This document shows, piece after piece, positions 48,057-59,463 of a stretch of DNA of 64,000 bases; position 1 is the stretch's first letter; each line of letters begins with the position of its first letter. Under the pieces are notes generated by a model that saw only the letters and a list, made by a program, of their open reading frames with translations, was not told the origin of the DNA and searched no databases. The translations under genes were made by a program, and so were the position numbers. Source of the stretch: Coniochaeta sp. PMI_546 (lineage: Eukaryota; Ascomycota; Sordariomycetes; Coniochaetales; Coniochaetaceae); the NCBI GenBank assembly GCA_021432605.1, contig MU271150.1:372001-436000 (forward strand), given 5' to 3'.

Positions 48057-49777
48057 ATGGACGACGAGATCGCGGGTTTCGTGGGTATCACCGGCGCCAA
48101 GGAGGAGGCTGCCCGCTATGTCCTCGAGATGTGTGCCGGCGATCTCGAGCAGGCCATTCAGCTATGGTACAACGACGAAGAGCTCCAGAGAAACCTCACC
48201 AACCCAGCATCGGCCGCCGCCGCCGCAGCATCCTCGAGTAGTCGAGCCCCGCCACCCATCCCACATGCCACGAGGCCCCGCGCACCCATCGGCCACGAGG
48301 ACACCAGCGGAGTTATCCACATAGACAGTGATGACGACGACGACGTAGATATGGGCTATGATGACGGCACAGAGGCTGCAGCAGTCGCTGCAAGAGCGCA
48401 GGAAGAGGAGGATGCTGCGATGGCCAAGAGGCTGCAGGAGGAGCTGTACGGAGGTGGTTCCGGTGGCCCAGCTGCAGAAGATGATGGCGTAAGGGCACCT
48501 ATTGCTCGTGTGACGGAGACTTTGGTAGCTCCAGGTGGCAGCGGACCGTGGGCGGACGACGACCAGGAGGATATGAACGCACAGATCCTGGAGCAGTTGA
48601 GAAGACGGCGGGCAGCACCAGGTAGGATTGATACTCGGGCACATTATATGCATTCGCACCACATCTGCTAACATTGTCTGACACAGCTCGATCACGCGGT
48701 AACCCCTTCTCGCAACCAACGATATGGGACGACCCTTCCAACGCAGGCCACCCCGCCGCCCCTCGCCCTCTCTCCGCCTCCGGCAGCCAAACCCGCGCCC
48801 AGCGTTTAGCCGACCTCTTCCGCCCGCCCTATGACCTCATGTCCGGCCTCTCCTGGGACGAAGCCCGCGATCAGGGCAAAGAAGAGCTCAAATGGCTCCT
48901 TGTCAACCTCCAGGACATGACAGACTTCAACTGCCAGGCCCTCAACCGCGACATCTGGAAGAATCCTGCGGTGGCGGACCTTATCCGCGAGAACTTCGTC
49001 TTCCTCCAGTACGCCAAGGACGACCCGCAGGCGGAACAGTACATCACGTTCTACTTCCCGAACCAGAGCCACGAGAATCCCAACAACTACCCACACGTCA
49101 GTATCGTCGATCCGCGCACCGGTGAGCAAGTCAAAGTCTGGAGCGGTCTGCCGTTTCCCTCCGCGACGGAGTTCCATGCCCAGCTGGCCGAGTTCCTCGA
49201 CCGGTACAGTCTGGCCGCCAACGCCAAGAATCCGGTGGTCAAGACCAAGCGGCCCGAGCGGACGGTGGACGTCGATCGCATGACGGAGGAGGAGATGCTG
49301 GAGATGGCGCTGAAGAACAGCCTTGCCGCTAACGGAGGCGAGGCGAGCCCGCCCGACCTGGTCGACCCGGACGAACTGACAAAGTCGACGGGCGATGTGA
49401 AAGGGAAGGGCGTGGCTGGGTTGGAGACGGACTCGGGCACGGGCTCCGCCGAGCCGGCACTATCGCCAGAGGCGTTGGCGTTCGCCAAGATACCCTCGGA
49501 CAGGCCGCACGTCGAGCCCGAGAATAACCCGGCCACGACGACGCGGATTCAGTTCCGACATCCGACTGGACGGGTTATCAGGCGGTTCAATCTGGACGAT
49601 ACGGTCGAGAGGATCTACGAGTGGCTCAAGGCCGAGCCGCTGGAGGGCAAGGAGGGGGTGAACTTTGAGCTGAAGACTATGCCGGCGGGCAAGGATCTGA
49701 TCTCGGATCTGGACAAGACGATTGCTGAGGCGGGGCTGAAGCAGGGGACTGTCATGATTGAGTTTGTGGAGGAGTGA
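48057..49777 (+). CDS. UBA-UAS-UBX domain protein (Ubx5/UBXD7-like, Cdc48 adaptor)
   Basis: Exons 48057-48621 and 48687-49777, with a 65 bp intron (GTAGGA...GCTAAC...CAG); 551 aa. An N-terminal UBA-like domain spans about 1-45 (FVGITGAKEEAARYVLEMCAG). Acidic and UIM-like stretches follow (DSDDDDDVDMGYDDG). A thioredoxin-fold UAS domain is at about 235-355 (LLVNLQDMTDFNCQALNRDIW). A second UIM-like helix is at 387-402 (MTEEEMLEMALKNSL). A C-terminal UBX domain is at about 470-551 (RIQFRHPTGRVIRRFNLDDTV). This order is that of budding-yeast Ubx5 and human UBXD7, which link ubiquitylated substrates and cullin ligases to the Cdc48/p97 unfoldase. It sits next to ECM29, also a proteasome-pathway gene, though co-regulation is not shown. 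Confidence 0.94.
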
Positions 49778-51396
49778 GCATCAGGCTGTGCCATTCGTTG
49801 GGACAAGGGGCATACAAGGACGACGATGCGGTATTTTCTTATCAATGTTATCACGCGTACCTCATTGCGAGGGTGGTTGCTTTCACGAGGGGAATAGAGG
49901 GCGTTTGGCACAGGGCAGGGGGGGATTACATCTCCTTACAATGACGCTGCCGGCTATGGACATGTCGGAAGAGCCCACGAGGGCTGCGTATGGAAGGGAC
50001 ATGTGTGATGCATTGTGCATTCAAGGATCACTTAGATGAGGACCAGGGAGAAGCTGTCAATCGCCGGTCAGGCAGATAGGTTAGATGGGCATAGCGAGGC
50101 ATTAACGATATCTACCACTACTCCCCCTAAGCTGTTCCAGGTGACGTATGCACGCGGACGGAGGTACCTTCCTACCTATCTGGTATGGTGAGTGAAATGG
50201 TCCAATCAAGCCTCCAGAGCAAAAGCTGTGTACGATCCTGGTGGGCAAAGCAAGCTGAACAGTGGTGGTCTTGTAAGGCTGACAGCTCGCGCCTTATCTC
50301 ATCTTAGCGTGACATGGTTCGATTCTTTTTCATTGCGTGATGTTCTGTCTGCCAGTAACTCCTGGGAGTCATCCTGTATGTCTTCCATCCGTGTGTTTTG
50401 AGGGCGTCAGCCAGCGGGAATTTAGAGTCCAAGTCAAGACCGGCCAATCAGTGGTCCAGTGTCTTTCGATAAGTGAAACGAAAAACATGTGGCTTGTATT
50501 TACCCCTGAGCTGGTCCGTCCTGGTTGCTGGGTTCCGACGCGGCATTGCCGTGTCTCGGTCCAGCGTGATGATTGGAAGATGCATCACGAAGATTAGATG
50601 GCGAGACGTTATTGGAAGTGGAATCATTGGATATCCAGCATCGGACTTAATCTTTAGGTAAATCCTCTCACTGTAGGAAGACATAGATGGAGAGCCAACG
50701 AACGGACAGAGAATACCTAAGGTACCTTACACTAGAGTCTACCTTAGACATAGCGAGTCTTGGAAACAACGGTACTGCGGTACGGTGCGCTGGCCCTGGG
50801 CGGTTCCTAAATAAAAACCTGGGATTTACCCCGCCGGTGCCTGGCCCGTCCTACAGTAGTGTACAGGTAGAGCCCACCAAGATTCCTGGCCAACCCCACA
50901 ATCGCATGCCAAAACCGAGACATTCAGCATCCGTCCCGCCATTGTCGTTCATCCCTCCGCCTGCCCACCTACCTACTACATAGTAAGGTACCTCACTGTC
51001 CGCCCTTCAAGGTTGGAACCCCTCGCTTTGCTCCGTGTCGAGGTCCAAACACCGGCACCAGGACCACCATCCAAGACAAATAATAACAGAACAGCTCGAG
51101 TAATAATAACACTTCGCTACTCCAGTGCACAGGCTTTTAGCTATCTGGCTCCCTCACTCTCTTATCCATTCCTTCCCTACCGTCATCTAGACTTCCCTTG
51201 TATCACCAACGACACTCCTTGGACTCGGCCTAGACGGTTGAAGCGCGTTCTTGCTACCCGCATGATATCTCTAGCCAACTTCGCCTCGTCTCGACTGGAA
51301 TACCCGACACCTCTGCGTATCCAATCCCTAGATATCGAACCTTCCTTCGACAACTAATCAGCTCGCGGGATTCCTGCTGGCAGACAAGGTCCAGAC
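49778..51396. other. intergenic region with the kinase promoter
   Basis: No gene was seen. It contains CCTAAGGTACCTTAC at 50716-50730, and from about 51000 a C/A/T-rich leader of the kinase gene. Confidence 0.55.
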
Positions 51397-53758
51397 ATGG
51401 CGACCAGGGAACGGGACTACGACGAGTCGCAGGGCTCGCCCGACCCAGAGTTGCTCTACACCAAGGAATACTGCATTGGTTTGTCCCACATACTGCAATG
51501 CTGCTTGTGCAGGGTCCTAACTGACTGCTATTTCAGGCGGTGGCAGCTTTGGCAAGGTCTACAAAGGGTACGCGCTCCGGCCCCTTTGCAATACGCTGTC
51601 TGCAGCACATAGACTAACATAGTCCGACAGAGTCGACCGACGAACCGGACAAGCCGTGGCCATCAAGATAATCGATATCGAGAGTGCCGAAGACGAGGTC
51701 GAGGACATCATACAAGAGATCGCTATCCTGTCAGAGCTGCAGTCGCCCTACGTTACCAAATACTACGGCTCCTATGCAAAGGGCGCCGAGCTATGGATAG
51801 TCATGGAGTTTTGCTCTGGCGGGAGCTGTGCAGACCTCATGAAGCCGGGGCTCATCGGAGAGGACTACATTGCTATCGTGGTCCGGGAGCTGCTGCTTGG
51901 TCTCGACTATCTGCATTCGGACAAGAAGCTGCATCGCGATGTGAAGGGTACGTCTCGTGTGTCTAACTACCAGGAAATATTCATACTGATATGCGTGGTA
52001 GCTGCCAATGTTCTGTTGTCCGCTAGTGGACAGGTTAAGCTTGCCGATTTTGGAGTGTCTGGGCAGCTGTCAGCGACCATGACCAAGAAAAACACATTCG
52101 TAGGCACACCGTTCTGGATGGCTCCCGAAGTGATAAAACAGAGCGGCTACGACCACAAGGCGGACATCTGGTCGCTAGGAATCACCGCCCTCGAGCTGGC
52201 CAACGGTGAGCCGCCCTACGCCGACATCCACCCGATGAAGGTACTCTTCCTCATCCCCAAGAATCCGCCGCCCCGCCTAGAGGGAAATTTCACCAAGGCC
52301 TTCAAGGACTTCATCGAGCTCTGCCTACAGCGCGATCCCAAGGAACGGCCGAGCGCGAAGGAGCTCCTCAAGCATCCGTTCATCAGGCGTGCTAAGAAGA
52401 CCACCTACCTGACGGAGCTGATCGAGCGGTACAACCGCTGGAGGGCCACGCATAAGAGCGAGGACGAGGAGGACTACGATAACGAGCAGGCCACGTACTC
52501 TGCGCAGCACGAGGCAGATGTTGATGACGACATGTGGGATTTTGGCACCGTGCGGCTGGTGGGGGACCGAGGTGGTCTTGTCCACTGGCCGGGTATGCTT
52601 GGCGCTTTGGACGAGTCCGCGACCAATGCGCGATCGTTGCAGAGCTCAGAAAGTTCAGGCGACTACGGCGAGCGGAGGAGAGAACCGAGTCCGACGAAAT
52701 CAGCAAGCGATGCCAAGGACACGTTCAAGCTGTCAGGCGCAGCGTCGCAAGGCACTGCGAGACAGACCTCGCCGCAGAGGAAGCCAGTCGCGACAACAGC
52801 TCTTCCTCCGTCACCAACCAAGTCTACACAGCCGCAGTTGCCGCCAAAACGGACAAACACGGATCTGGAGACTCCCCGGGCAACACTGAAACCCATGCCG
52901 CCCCTCCCGGCGGGTGCTGGACACTCGCCTGACTATGATCGCACGCTACAAGAGCAGCTGCAGAAGGACATGGGCATGATGCATCTCGGTCCAGCACTAC
53001 AAATGGGCCACCAGATACAACAACAGGAAGGACGAGCAGGTTCACCACAACAGGGAGCCGGCCAAGAATCACGGCCGACCTCGAGGCTCGGACAAATGCA
53101 AATACCAGAGATACCTCCCTTCCGCGGCGGCGCCACACCACGTCCACAACAACCCTCGACGCAACAATGGCCCCTCCCGACGCAGAACATCCAGAATCCC
53201 CTCCAAGAACTCCACTACAACCAACACCGCAACCTCCAAAACAAACCCTCCAACTCGGCCCTGCAGTCCAAAGAAACTGCCCGGCAAGGCACCCCCCTCA
53301 AACCTTCGGCCCCGACAGAAGACCCCTTCACGTCCAGCTCTCAACCACCCGCCATCCCTCCTCCCCAATCCCTCACACCGCAGCCCTCATCCTTCCCCTC
53401 CCCCGCGCCGCAAAACCCCAACGGCGACCTCGACGCGCTAAACGACGTCATCTTCCCGGCCTTGGAAGAGGCCCTCAAGCGCCGGCAGATACGGCTACAG
53501 CATCTGTACAGGTCGAACCTGCACCCCTCCGTGTCGGGCGGGATGCCGATGACACCCCGCCAGCAGCGGGCCGAGGCCGCGCACGAGAAGATCAGGAGGC
53601 TGGTGTATAAACTGGCGCACGTCTGTAAGGAGATCGACCAGTTTGACAAGGCCGAGCCGGTGGGCATGGGGAAGGACGTGGGCACGTTTCTGGAGGGGCT
53701 GTTGGAGGAGATCCTGGTGCGGGTTGAGCCGCTTGATGAGGATGATGAGGGTATGTAA
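51397..53758 (+). CDS. Ste20-family germinal-centre-like protein kinase (GCK-III/Sid1/MST type)
   Basis: Four exons: 51397-51478, 51537-51567, 51631-51947, 52002-53758; 728 aa. The kinase domain spans about 22-275. The Gly loop [11 protein letters not shown] (28-38), catalytic Lys50 (VAIK), HRDVKAAN (Asp141), DFG (159-161) and GTPFWMAPE (to Glu186) are all intact; the last is the Ste20 signature. A long Pro/Gln/Ser-rich linker follows, then a conserved-looking helical C-terminus ([34 protein letters not shown]). The layout fits fungal GCK kinases such as Sid1, Kic1 and MST-1 that act upstream of NDR kinases in septation and polarity. Which one is uncertain. Intron 3 (54 bp) is stop-free and in frame inside the catalytic loop. 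Confidence 0.94.
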
Positions 53759-54660
53759 ATGAAAGCTGGAAATTATCGGATAGGAGGGGGGAGGTGAGGG
53801 GATTTGGGCTGTGGGTTTGGAATGTCTACAGAATACCACCCTTTTTACACGGACGGCCTCTGAGCCTGGCGTTTGCGGGAGCCTGAGGCATGGTTTGGCG
53901 TGCATATGGAGGAGGGAAACATGGATGGTCGTGTTGGGCGCGTTTGCAGGTCGTCTGATGAACGGCTAGTGCTAATCGACTGGCTTGGCTGGGCTTGGTG
54001 GACGGATGCTAGGAGGGAAGTCTGCGACTTCTCTGGATGGGGGCAATACATTGATTATACTCATGTTGGAGTCCCAGCTCCCGCGCATATACTTCTGTGC
54101 CGAAAGGCTGTTTGCATTAGCTGTGGCGCTGTCTGATACCTGGTATGTTAAGAATACACGAGAAAAGTGTCACTGTACTGCTGGTTTTCGTCCTTTGTGC
54201 ATTTTGCCAATGTCTCCTGCTATCTTGATAGTAGAAGATCAGACCAGTGGGAAGCGCTATAGATGACAGGATCGTGAGCTGCCAATGGCATCGTGTCAGA
54301 GCCTGACCGGGCATTGTGAGGGGTGGGTGTGGACAGTTAGTTATATGCGGGAGGCCAGCCGATTCAACCTTGCTCCGTGAGGCCACTGCTCTGTTGGTTT
54401 TGAAGGCTGTGTCACCATTCATTGCAAAAGTCGGGTGAATTTATACGTCGAAAATTGAAAATGCCTGGCCACATTTTTTGAGGCCCTGGGCTGCCTGTCC
54501 GGACCGTTGGTGCTTCACTGCCTTTTGATGGCCTACTGAGGCGACCACGCAGCCCGAGCTCTATAAAAGGCTCGAAGCTGCTTTCTTTCACTTTTTGATC
54601 TGAGAAGCCCGGAATGAAACTTTTGAAAAGCATCAACTTTCATCGAATGAATTGATCAAT
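53759..54660. other. intergenic region, no gene seen
   Basis: 3' flank of the kinase gene and promoter of the first FtsJ-like gene. Frames over 53873-54422 on both strands lack support. Confidence 0.55.
54561..54570 (+). promoter_or_regulatory. TATA box of the first FtsJ-like gene
   Basis: GCTCTATAAAAGG lies about 110 bases upstream of the ATG at 54675. Confidence 0.6.
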
Positions 54661-54674
54661 ATACAGACCCCAAA

Positions 54675-55886
54675 ATGGCAGACACGGAGTCCTCCTGGCC
54701 CGAGCGCACCGGCCCAAACGGCGCTCTCATACATTACATCTCGGAGCGAGATGAGACCTTCAGACAGCTTCACCAGTTGAAGATGGATGTTGGTAGCCCT
54801 AGACCATGAGATGTAAGACCGTGTCCGCTGATTCTCATCTTCTAGGGCCTCAAGAACCCCAAGGCAGACGAGCACTTCGCAGCTCAGCGCAGCCGCGCCG
54901 ACAATGCAGACGACAAGCAGAACAAGAAGTTCTACGACATGACCCAAAAGGTTGGAGAAGAGTTGAACCGCGCTACCAGGGCTTTGGACATCAAACCCAA
55001 CCTCACCAACGGTACCCCAATGATCCTCGACCTCTGCATGGCCCCAGGCGGCTTCTCGGCCGCCGCCTTGGCAGCGAACCCAAACGCAAAGCTGCGCGCC
55101 ATCACCCTGCCGGCCGAGCACGGAGGACACCCAGTCATCATCCCCAACGACGGCACCAAGGTCATAGTCCAGCACCGCGACATCACCCTGCTGGCCGGCG
55201 TCATGGGCGTCCCCGCACACGAGATACCCCCCGACCACCCGGACGCAGCCAACTTCCGCCACGACCAGCCCTTCGCAGACTCCAAGTTCGACCTGGTCTT
55301 CTGCGACGGCCAGGTCCTCCGCACGCACGAGCGGCACCGCCAGTCCTACCGCGAGAGGCACGAGGCGACGCGTCTCCTGACGAGCCAGCTCGTCCTCGCC
55401 CTCCAGCGCATCCGGGACGGCGGGACCCTGATCGTTCTCCTGCACCGGGTCGAGCAGTGGAATACCGCCCGGCTGCTGCAGACCATGAACAAGATTGCGG
55501 AGATAAAGCTCTTCAAGCCGCGGCACACCTGGGGGCCGCGCGGGTCCTTCTACCTCGTGGCTGAGAAGGTGCGGCCGCATGGTGTCGAGGCAGAGCGGGC
55601 TGTCAGGGGGTGGAAGGATGCGTGGCGTCGGACTACATTCGATATTCGACAGCCTTCGCCCCAGGTAGGGGATGGGGATGAGGCAAGTCCGCTTGAGGAC
55701 CATGATGAGGAGGTCTTGTCTGAGGAGGCCGTCCAAGACTTCCTGCGTGAGTTTGGCCCGACGCTGATACGGAAAGGCCGACCGATCTGGCAGATACAGC
55801 TCGAGGCGCTCCGTAGGGCCCCGTGGAATAGGGGAGCGCAGCCTGTTCGCAATATCCATGGCGCTTGGAGGGCGCAGGCTGTCTGA
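54675..55886 (+). CDS. FtsJ/RrmJ-fold methyltransferase-like protein, paralogue A
   Basis: Exons 54675-54788 and 54846-55886; 384 aa. The donor is a weak GTTGGT. The stronger-looking GTAGCC one step downstream would break frame, so the boundary is less certain. SAM-binding motif I is ILDLCMAPGGF (Asp100), as in RrmJ-type 2'-O-methyltransferases. A FDLVFCDG strand keeps the catalytic Asp region. The third element reads GGTLIVLLHR, with His where RrmJ has Lys. The fourth, RGSFYLVAEKV, has Phe where Glu is usual. The protein is thus a diverged FtsJ-fold member, perhaps a cap or RNA methyltransferase with altered chemistry, or a SAM-binding non-enzyme. A paralogue with the same substitutions lies at 59464-60778. 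No signal peptide is seen. Confidence 0.85.
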
Positions 55887-56169
55887 GCATTTGTTTATTC
55901 TTTCGCTGTCCCCGGGGGTGATGGCTAAGTTAAGGTCCGAGTGGTTATATCAACAAGACGTTGTCCTCGCTGGAGAGAATTCCAAGAATCGCGAAGACTT
56001 CTTCACACGGCATAACGGGCAACGAGGTGCCGGCATATGAATCAGAGTTATGCATTGCGTTCTACTCCATTGCGTTGGGCTGGAAATATATCTGGTAGAT
56101 AGTCTAGTCACTAATGCAAATATTAACCTCGCGCAGCACCAGAAACTCGTCTAATACGCCCGGATAATG

Positions 56170-56876
56170 TCAAGAGACCGCTGATATCTCGCTGGGCTTG
56201 ACAGTCAAGTTCGCCTTTGCACATTCCACCAGATCCGTCGAGTAGATCTGCCCCAAAGTCCAGTTCGTGTTCTGCCACTTCGTCTCGTTACAGCTGAGCG
56301 ACACGTTCGCCGAGCCAAAGGCCTTGAAGTAGATCCTACAACATATGGTTAGGGCAGCCCTTTGATCTCTACCATCGACATGACTGAACCAGGGAGAACC
56401 TACGGGTAAACGGGATCCTGATCCCTACAGACCCAAGTCTGATTGACATCCACTCTGCCAGTGACTCGGTCATACCTGAAATGCGCCGTCGTTTGGTTCA
56501 CCGCCTCCCCTCCCTCCCCGTCCGCCTTTCCTGTGCAGACGTAGTACTGGTCCCCGTAGAACCAATCGTGGAGCTGCGTGCTGCTCGCTTCGCAGTCAAA
56601 AGAGACGCCGGCTACGGCAGGGTGGGTCAGTGAGAAGGACACCCAGCCACCGTCTATTTGGTGGGCGGGTGTGCTGAAGATTACGCTGCTGTGGAAGTAG
56701 ATGTCTGATAACGACCACGCCCAAGCGGAGAAGGAGGTGTTTGTACAACCGCACCCGCCAGGGGAGAGACTGCAGTCATCACGTCTCGAAAGGTAAGGGT
56801 ATGGTGAGGTAAAGCAAAAGGGCAGGAAGAGAAGGAGTAGTGCCAAAGCAGTCGAGGGAGAGTGATGGGATATCAT
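56170..56876 (-). CDS. secreted Cys-containing protein of unknown function
   Basis: Exons 56876-56404 and 56335-56170 on the minus strand; the 68 bp intron is GTAGGT...CTAACC...TAG; 212 aa. The signal peptide covers about residues 1-23 (LALLLLFLPFCFTS). A dibasic RR near 31 could be a Kex2 site. About eight Cys follow (CSLSPGGCGC, FDCEAS, YYVCTG, WVCRDQD, SLSCNE, VECAK), with several N-glycosylation sequons (NTS, NQT, NVS, NLT). It lies between the two FtsJ-like paralogues on the opposite strand. No known domain was recognised; it resembles the many ascomycete secreted hypothetical proteins and could be an effector. Confidence 0.85.
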
Positions 56877-56941
56877 GATTTGCTCTGGTGGTTTCTGATG
56901 TGATAGAGTATGATTGTTTGTGGGTGATAAGCAGGTATCGT

Positions 56942-56950
56942 GTTTTATAT
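56942..56950 (-). promoter_or_regulatory. TATA box of the secreted-protein gene
   Basis: The minus strand reads CGTATATAAAACA about 70 bases upstream of the ATG at 56876. Confidence 0.6.
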
Positions 56951-56959
56951 ACGTTATTA

Positions 56960-58377
56960 ACCTGGATATAAGAACTGAGATGACAGTCGGGTAGATCTAC
57001 AGAAGCATCATAACCAGAATACCCCCCAATTCTTATACAATCTGCCAAATCCACTTCTATGATGTATAAATGCTGTCAAGGCAAGCTACAAGCTACATCC
57101 CCACAAAGCGATCCGATCCCGGCCCGTGGCAATCACAAACAAGTAGTCGGGTGCAACAGGTCAGGGCAGTCCCAAAAAAGAAACACGGAGGACATGACGT
57201 CGGTCGGCTGATGCAGATCGCTCGTGTTATGGCTATATGGCGTGGCACTATAGACCTGACGTCGTGATAGGCTCAACTTCGCTCAAATGCCGGCAAACAA
57301 GACATGCTGATGTAACCCCGTATCCGTCTCCAATACCATATATAGTCTTGCACAGTGCCTTGGTCCAGCTCTTTGACTTCACTTATTACCTTTAGTGATA
57401 TACTGTGATACGACTCTGCAGTACATTCACATTTGGGGCTATTTAGAAGTTTTGACTTTGGACACGAGCTGATAACGCCCCTGTAGATGAAATGAGATTC
57501 TTTACTGGTCACAACAAAAGATAGAAAAGGATGCAAAAGAACAGCTGTACTTCGCTTTAAAGGGACAAACTTTTGCTTAGGAACCCTTGCTGGGGAGTCA
57601 TTGAGCGGGAGATAGGTCGATTTATCAGGATGGATTCGAAATCTCACCACGTCTTCTCTATGCCACGCAACGGGTGATTTTGCCGACGTTTATTGTAAAC
57701 TCAAAAGCATGGGCGAGAAAGGTCTCTTAGTCGCATGAGAAAGTTCTCTTAGTCGCATGATGTCCATAAAGCCACCGAGGCATGGATACTCTACGTCGTC
57801 CGGTATATGATTCTGACGGCTGGATATGCACCTAGTCATGTCGGAATATCCCCCAAAAGCTGCTTTTGTAGAGATTATGTAGGACTTCAAGGACATGAGT
57901 TATCGAGTGTCGAGAAACGCACTCAAAGCTCCAGTACTGTCTTCTGCGCTTTACTCGTACATGTATAGAGCACATCACTCATTGTAAGCATGCTCAGGAT
58001 GGCACGCACTACCTGAATCTGGTGACAGTAACCTTGTTGATGATGTTGGACTCTCACGGCCAACTATTGCTCATGCTCTTCCTGTTATATGTAAGGCTGC
58101 AGTCTAGACTAGCTCTTGTCCACCCCTTGGGCCTACTCTGGAACTCCCAAAGCTTACCACCTTGCCGGCCAGTAGTGCGCACAACGCAGGAAAGCTGAGG
58201 TCGACACATCAAGGCGCCCCTCGCCAGACGCCCCTCGCCAGACGCCCCTCGCCAGCTTCCGTACCAGTTTACGTGAGTTCTGGGCTAGCGACGTGATCGG
58301 CCAATGAGGCGACTTATACTCCTCGAGCGCAAGTCCTTGAGAAACACCTGAGGCCCACGATTTTAGTACAGACCTAT
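56960..58377. other. intergenic region, no gene seen
   Basis: Promoter-side flank of two divergent genes. It has a 16-base direct repeat (TCTCTTAGTCGCATGA) at 57723-57738 and 57745-57760 and a three-copy tandem repeat at 58215-58256. Confidence 0.55.
58215..58256. repeat. 3 x 14-bp tandem repeat
   Basis: The unit CGCCCCTCGCCAGA occurs three times in a row, the last copy with one change. It lies about 120 bases upstream of the TATA box of paralogue B. Confidence 0.85.
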
Positions 58378-58386
58378 CTATAAAAA
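58378..58386 (+). promoter_or_regulatory. TATA box of FtsJ-like paralogue B
   Basis: ATCTATAAAAACC is followed by about 1.05 kb of leader that contains several spliceosomal-intron-like segments before the ATG at 59464. Confidence 0.5.
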
Positions 58387-58409
58387 CCTTCCTGGGCAAC
58401 TGACCCACG

Positions 58410-59463
58410 ACTCTTCTTACAACCAAGCACCAACAACCACCTCAGAGCGAGGCAACTCGACGGCAACCCACCAGTTCACAACCAAAGTGAACCTTGCTTT
58501 GCACACCAAGCTGTCGTACTTCAAGACAGTGAGGTGTGTTCGCAGCCTGTTCCCCTCGCACGCACCCACTTTCTGAAGGTCCAACGAGCTCTTCATTGTT
58601 GATCTGGTGAGCCCTTCTCCTTCGCATCTTCATGTAGACCTTGCAAAAGGCCTTCCTTCAGAGCCACTGACGAGTAGAGTCCCACGCACTCAAGCCTTCT
58701 TGGAGGATTCGACGTCGTCTTGAGAACCCAAACGGATCTGAAGACCACAGCTTCCTTCTTCAAGCACCAGGTAAGACCCTACCCCGTCATCTCTTTCCGG
58801 AGCCACCAGAGCATGCTCGCAGCCTCTGACCATTTGCTTCGTGCTTCAGCTGTCTTTGATGATCAAAGTCCTCTCTCAGTGCTCCAGTAAGTTTGCTTTC
58901 CTCATTATTATTTTGCTATGCCTTTCAAAAGCCCATATGGTCCTCATTTGCGGCCACTGGCTTCAATGCTACGTCAGGCACCTTTGACAGCTTGAAATCC
59001 TTCCATGGAACTTGATTGTCGCTGGAAGCCCAGAGTCACTCGTGACAATTCTGGTTTGCCCTGTTTGCTTCTGTGACGAGAATCTGGAGTAGCGAGGGGT
59101 CGGCGTTCACGGTCACTGACCCAGCAACGCCCACCCAGACTACCCAGACTCAATCCCAAGTCCTTCAAGCCTTGACTTCATTCAGAACTTTCCTGGCGAG
59201 TCCTCTTTCCTCGTCATACCATTCAACGTGATGCTGGGCCTTTCTGGATAGTCACTGACAAAAGATTCTCGGACCAGACTATCTTTGAAGGTCATCTCTG
59301 AAGGACACAAGCTCTTCAGACCTAGTGACAGCAAAAGGAACTTTGATCAGCTGCTGAGGTATGTAACCACTCTTCCCATGCGTCATCTCATAAGATCTCC
59401 CCTCGCCTGACACATATCTGACAGTACCGCATCTCTGAGAAGCCTCTCCATCGGTCGACCAAG
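58410..59463 (+). other. long intron-bearing 5' leader of paralogue B
   Basis: Intron-like units with full signals are seen at 58771-58849 (GTAAGA...CTCTGACC...TTCAG) and 59359-59424 (GTATGT...CTGACAG). A further GTAAGT donor is at 58887. No long frame exists here, so these are read as leader introns. Confidence 0.55.

Noticed and set aside
54633-55859. 408-codon minus-strand frame over FtsJ-like paralogue A
   Set aside because: Antisense shadow caused by GC-rich codon use. The plus strand has the conserved methyltransferase motifs.
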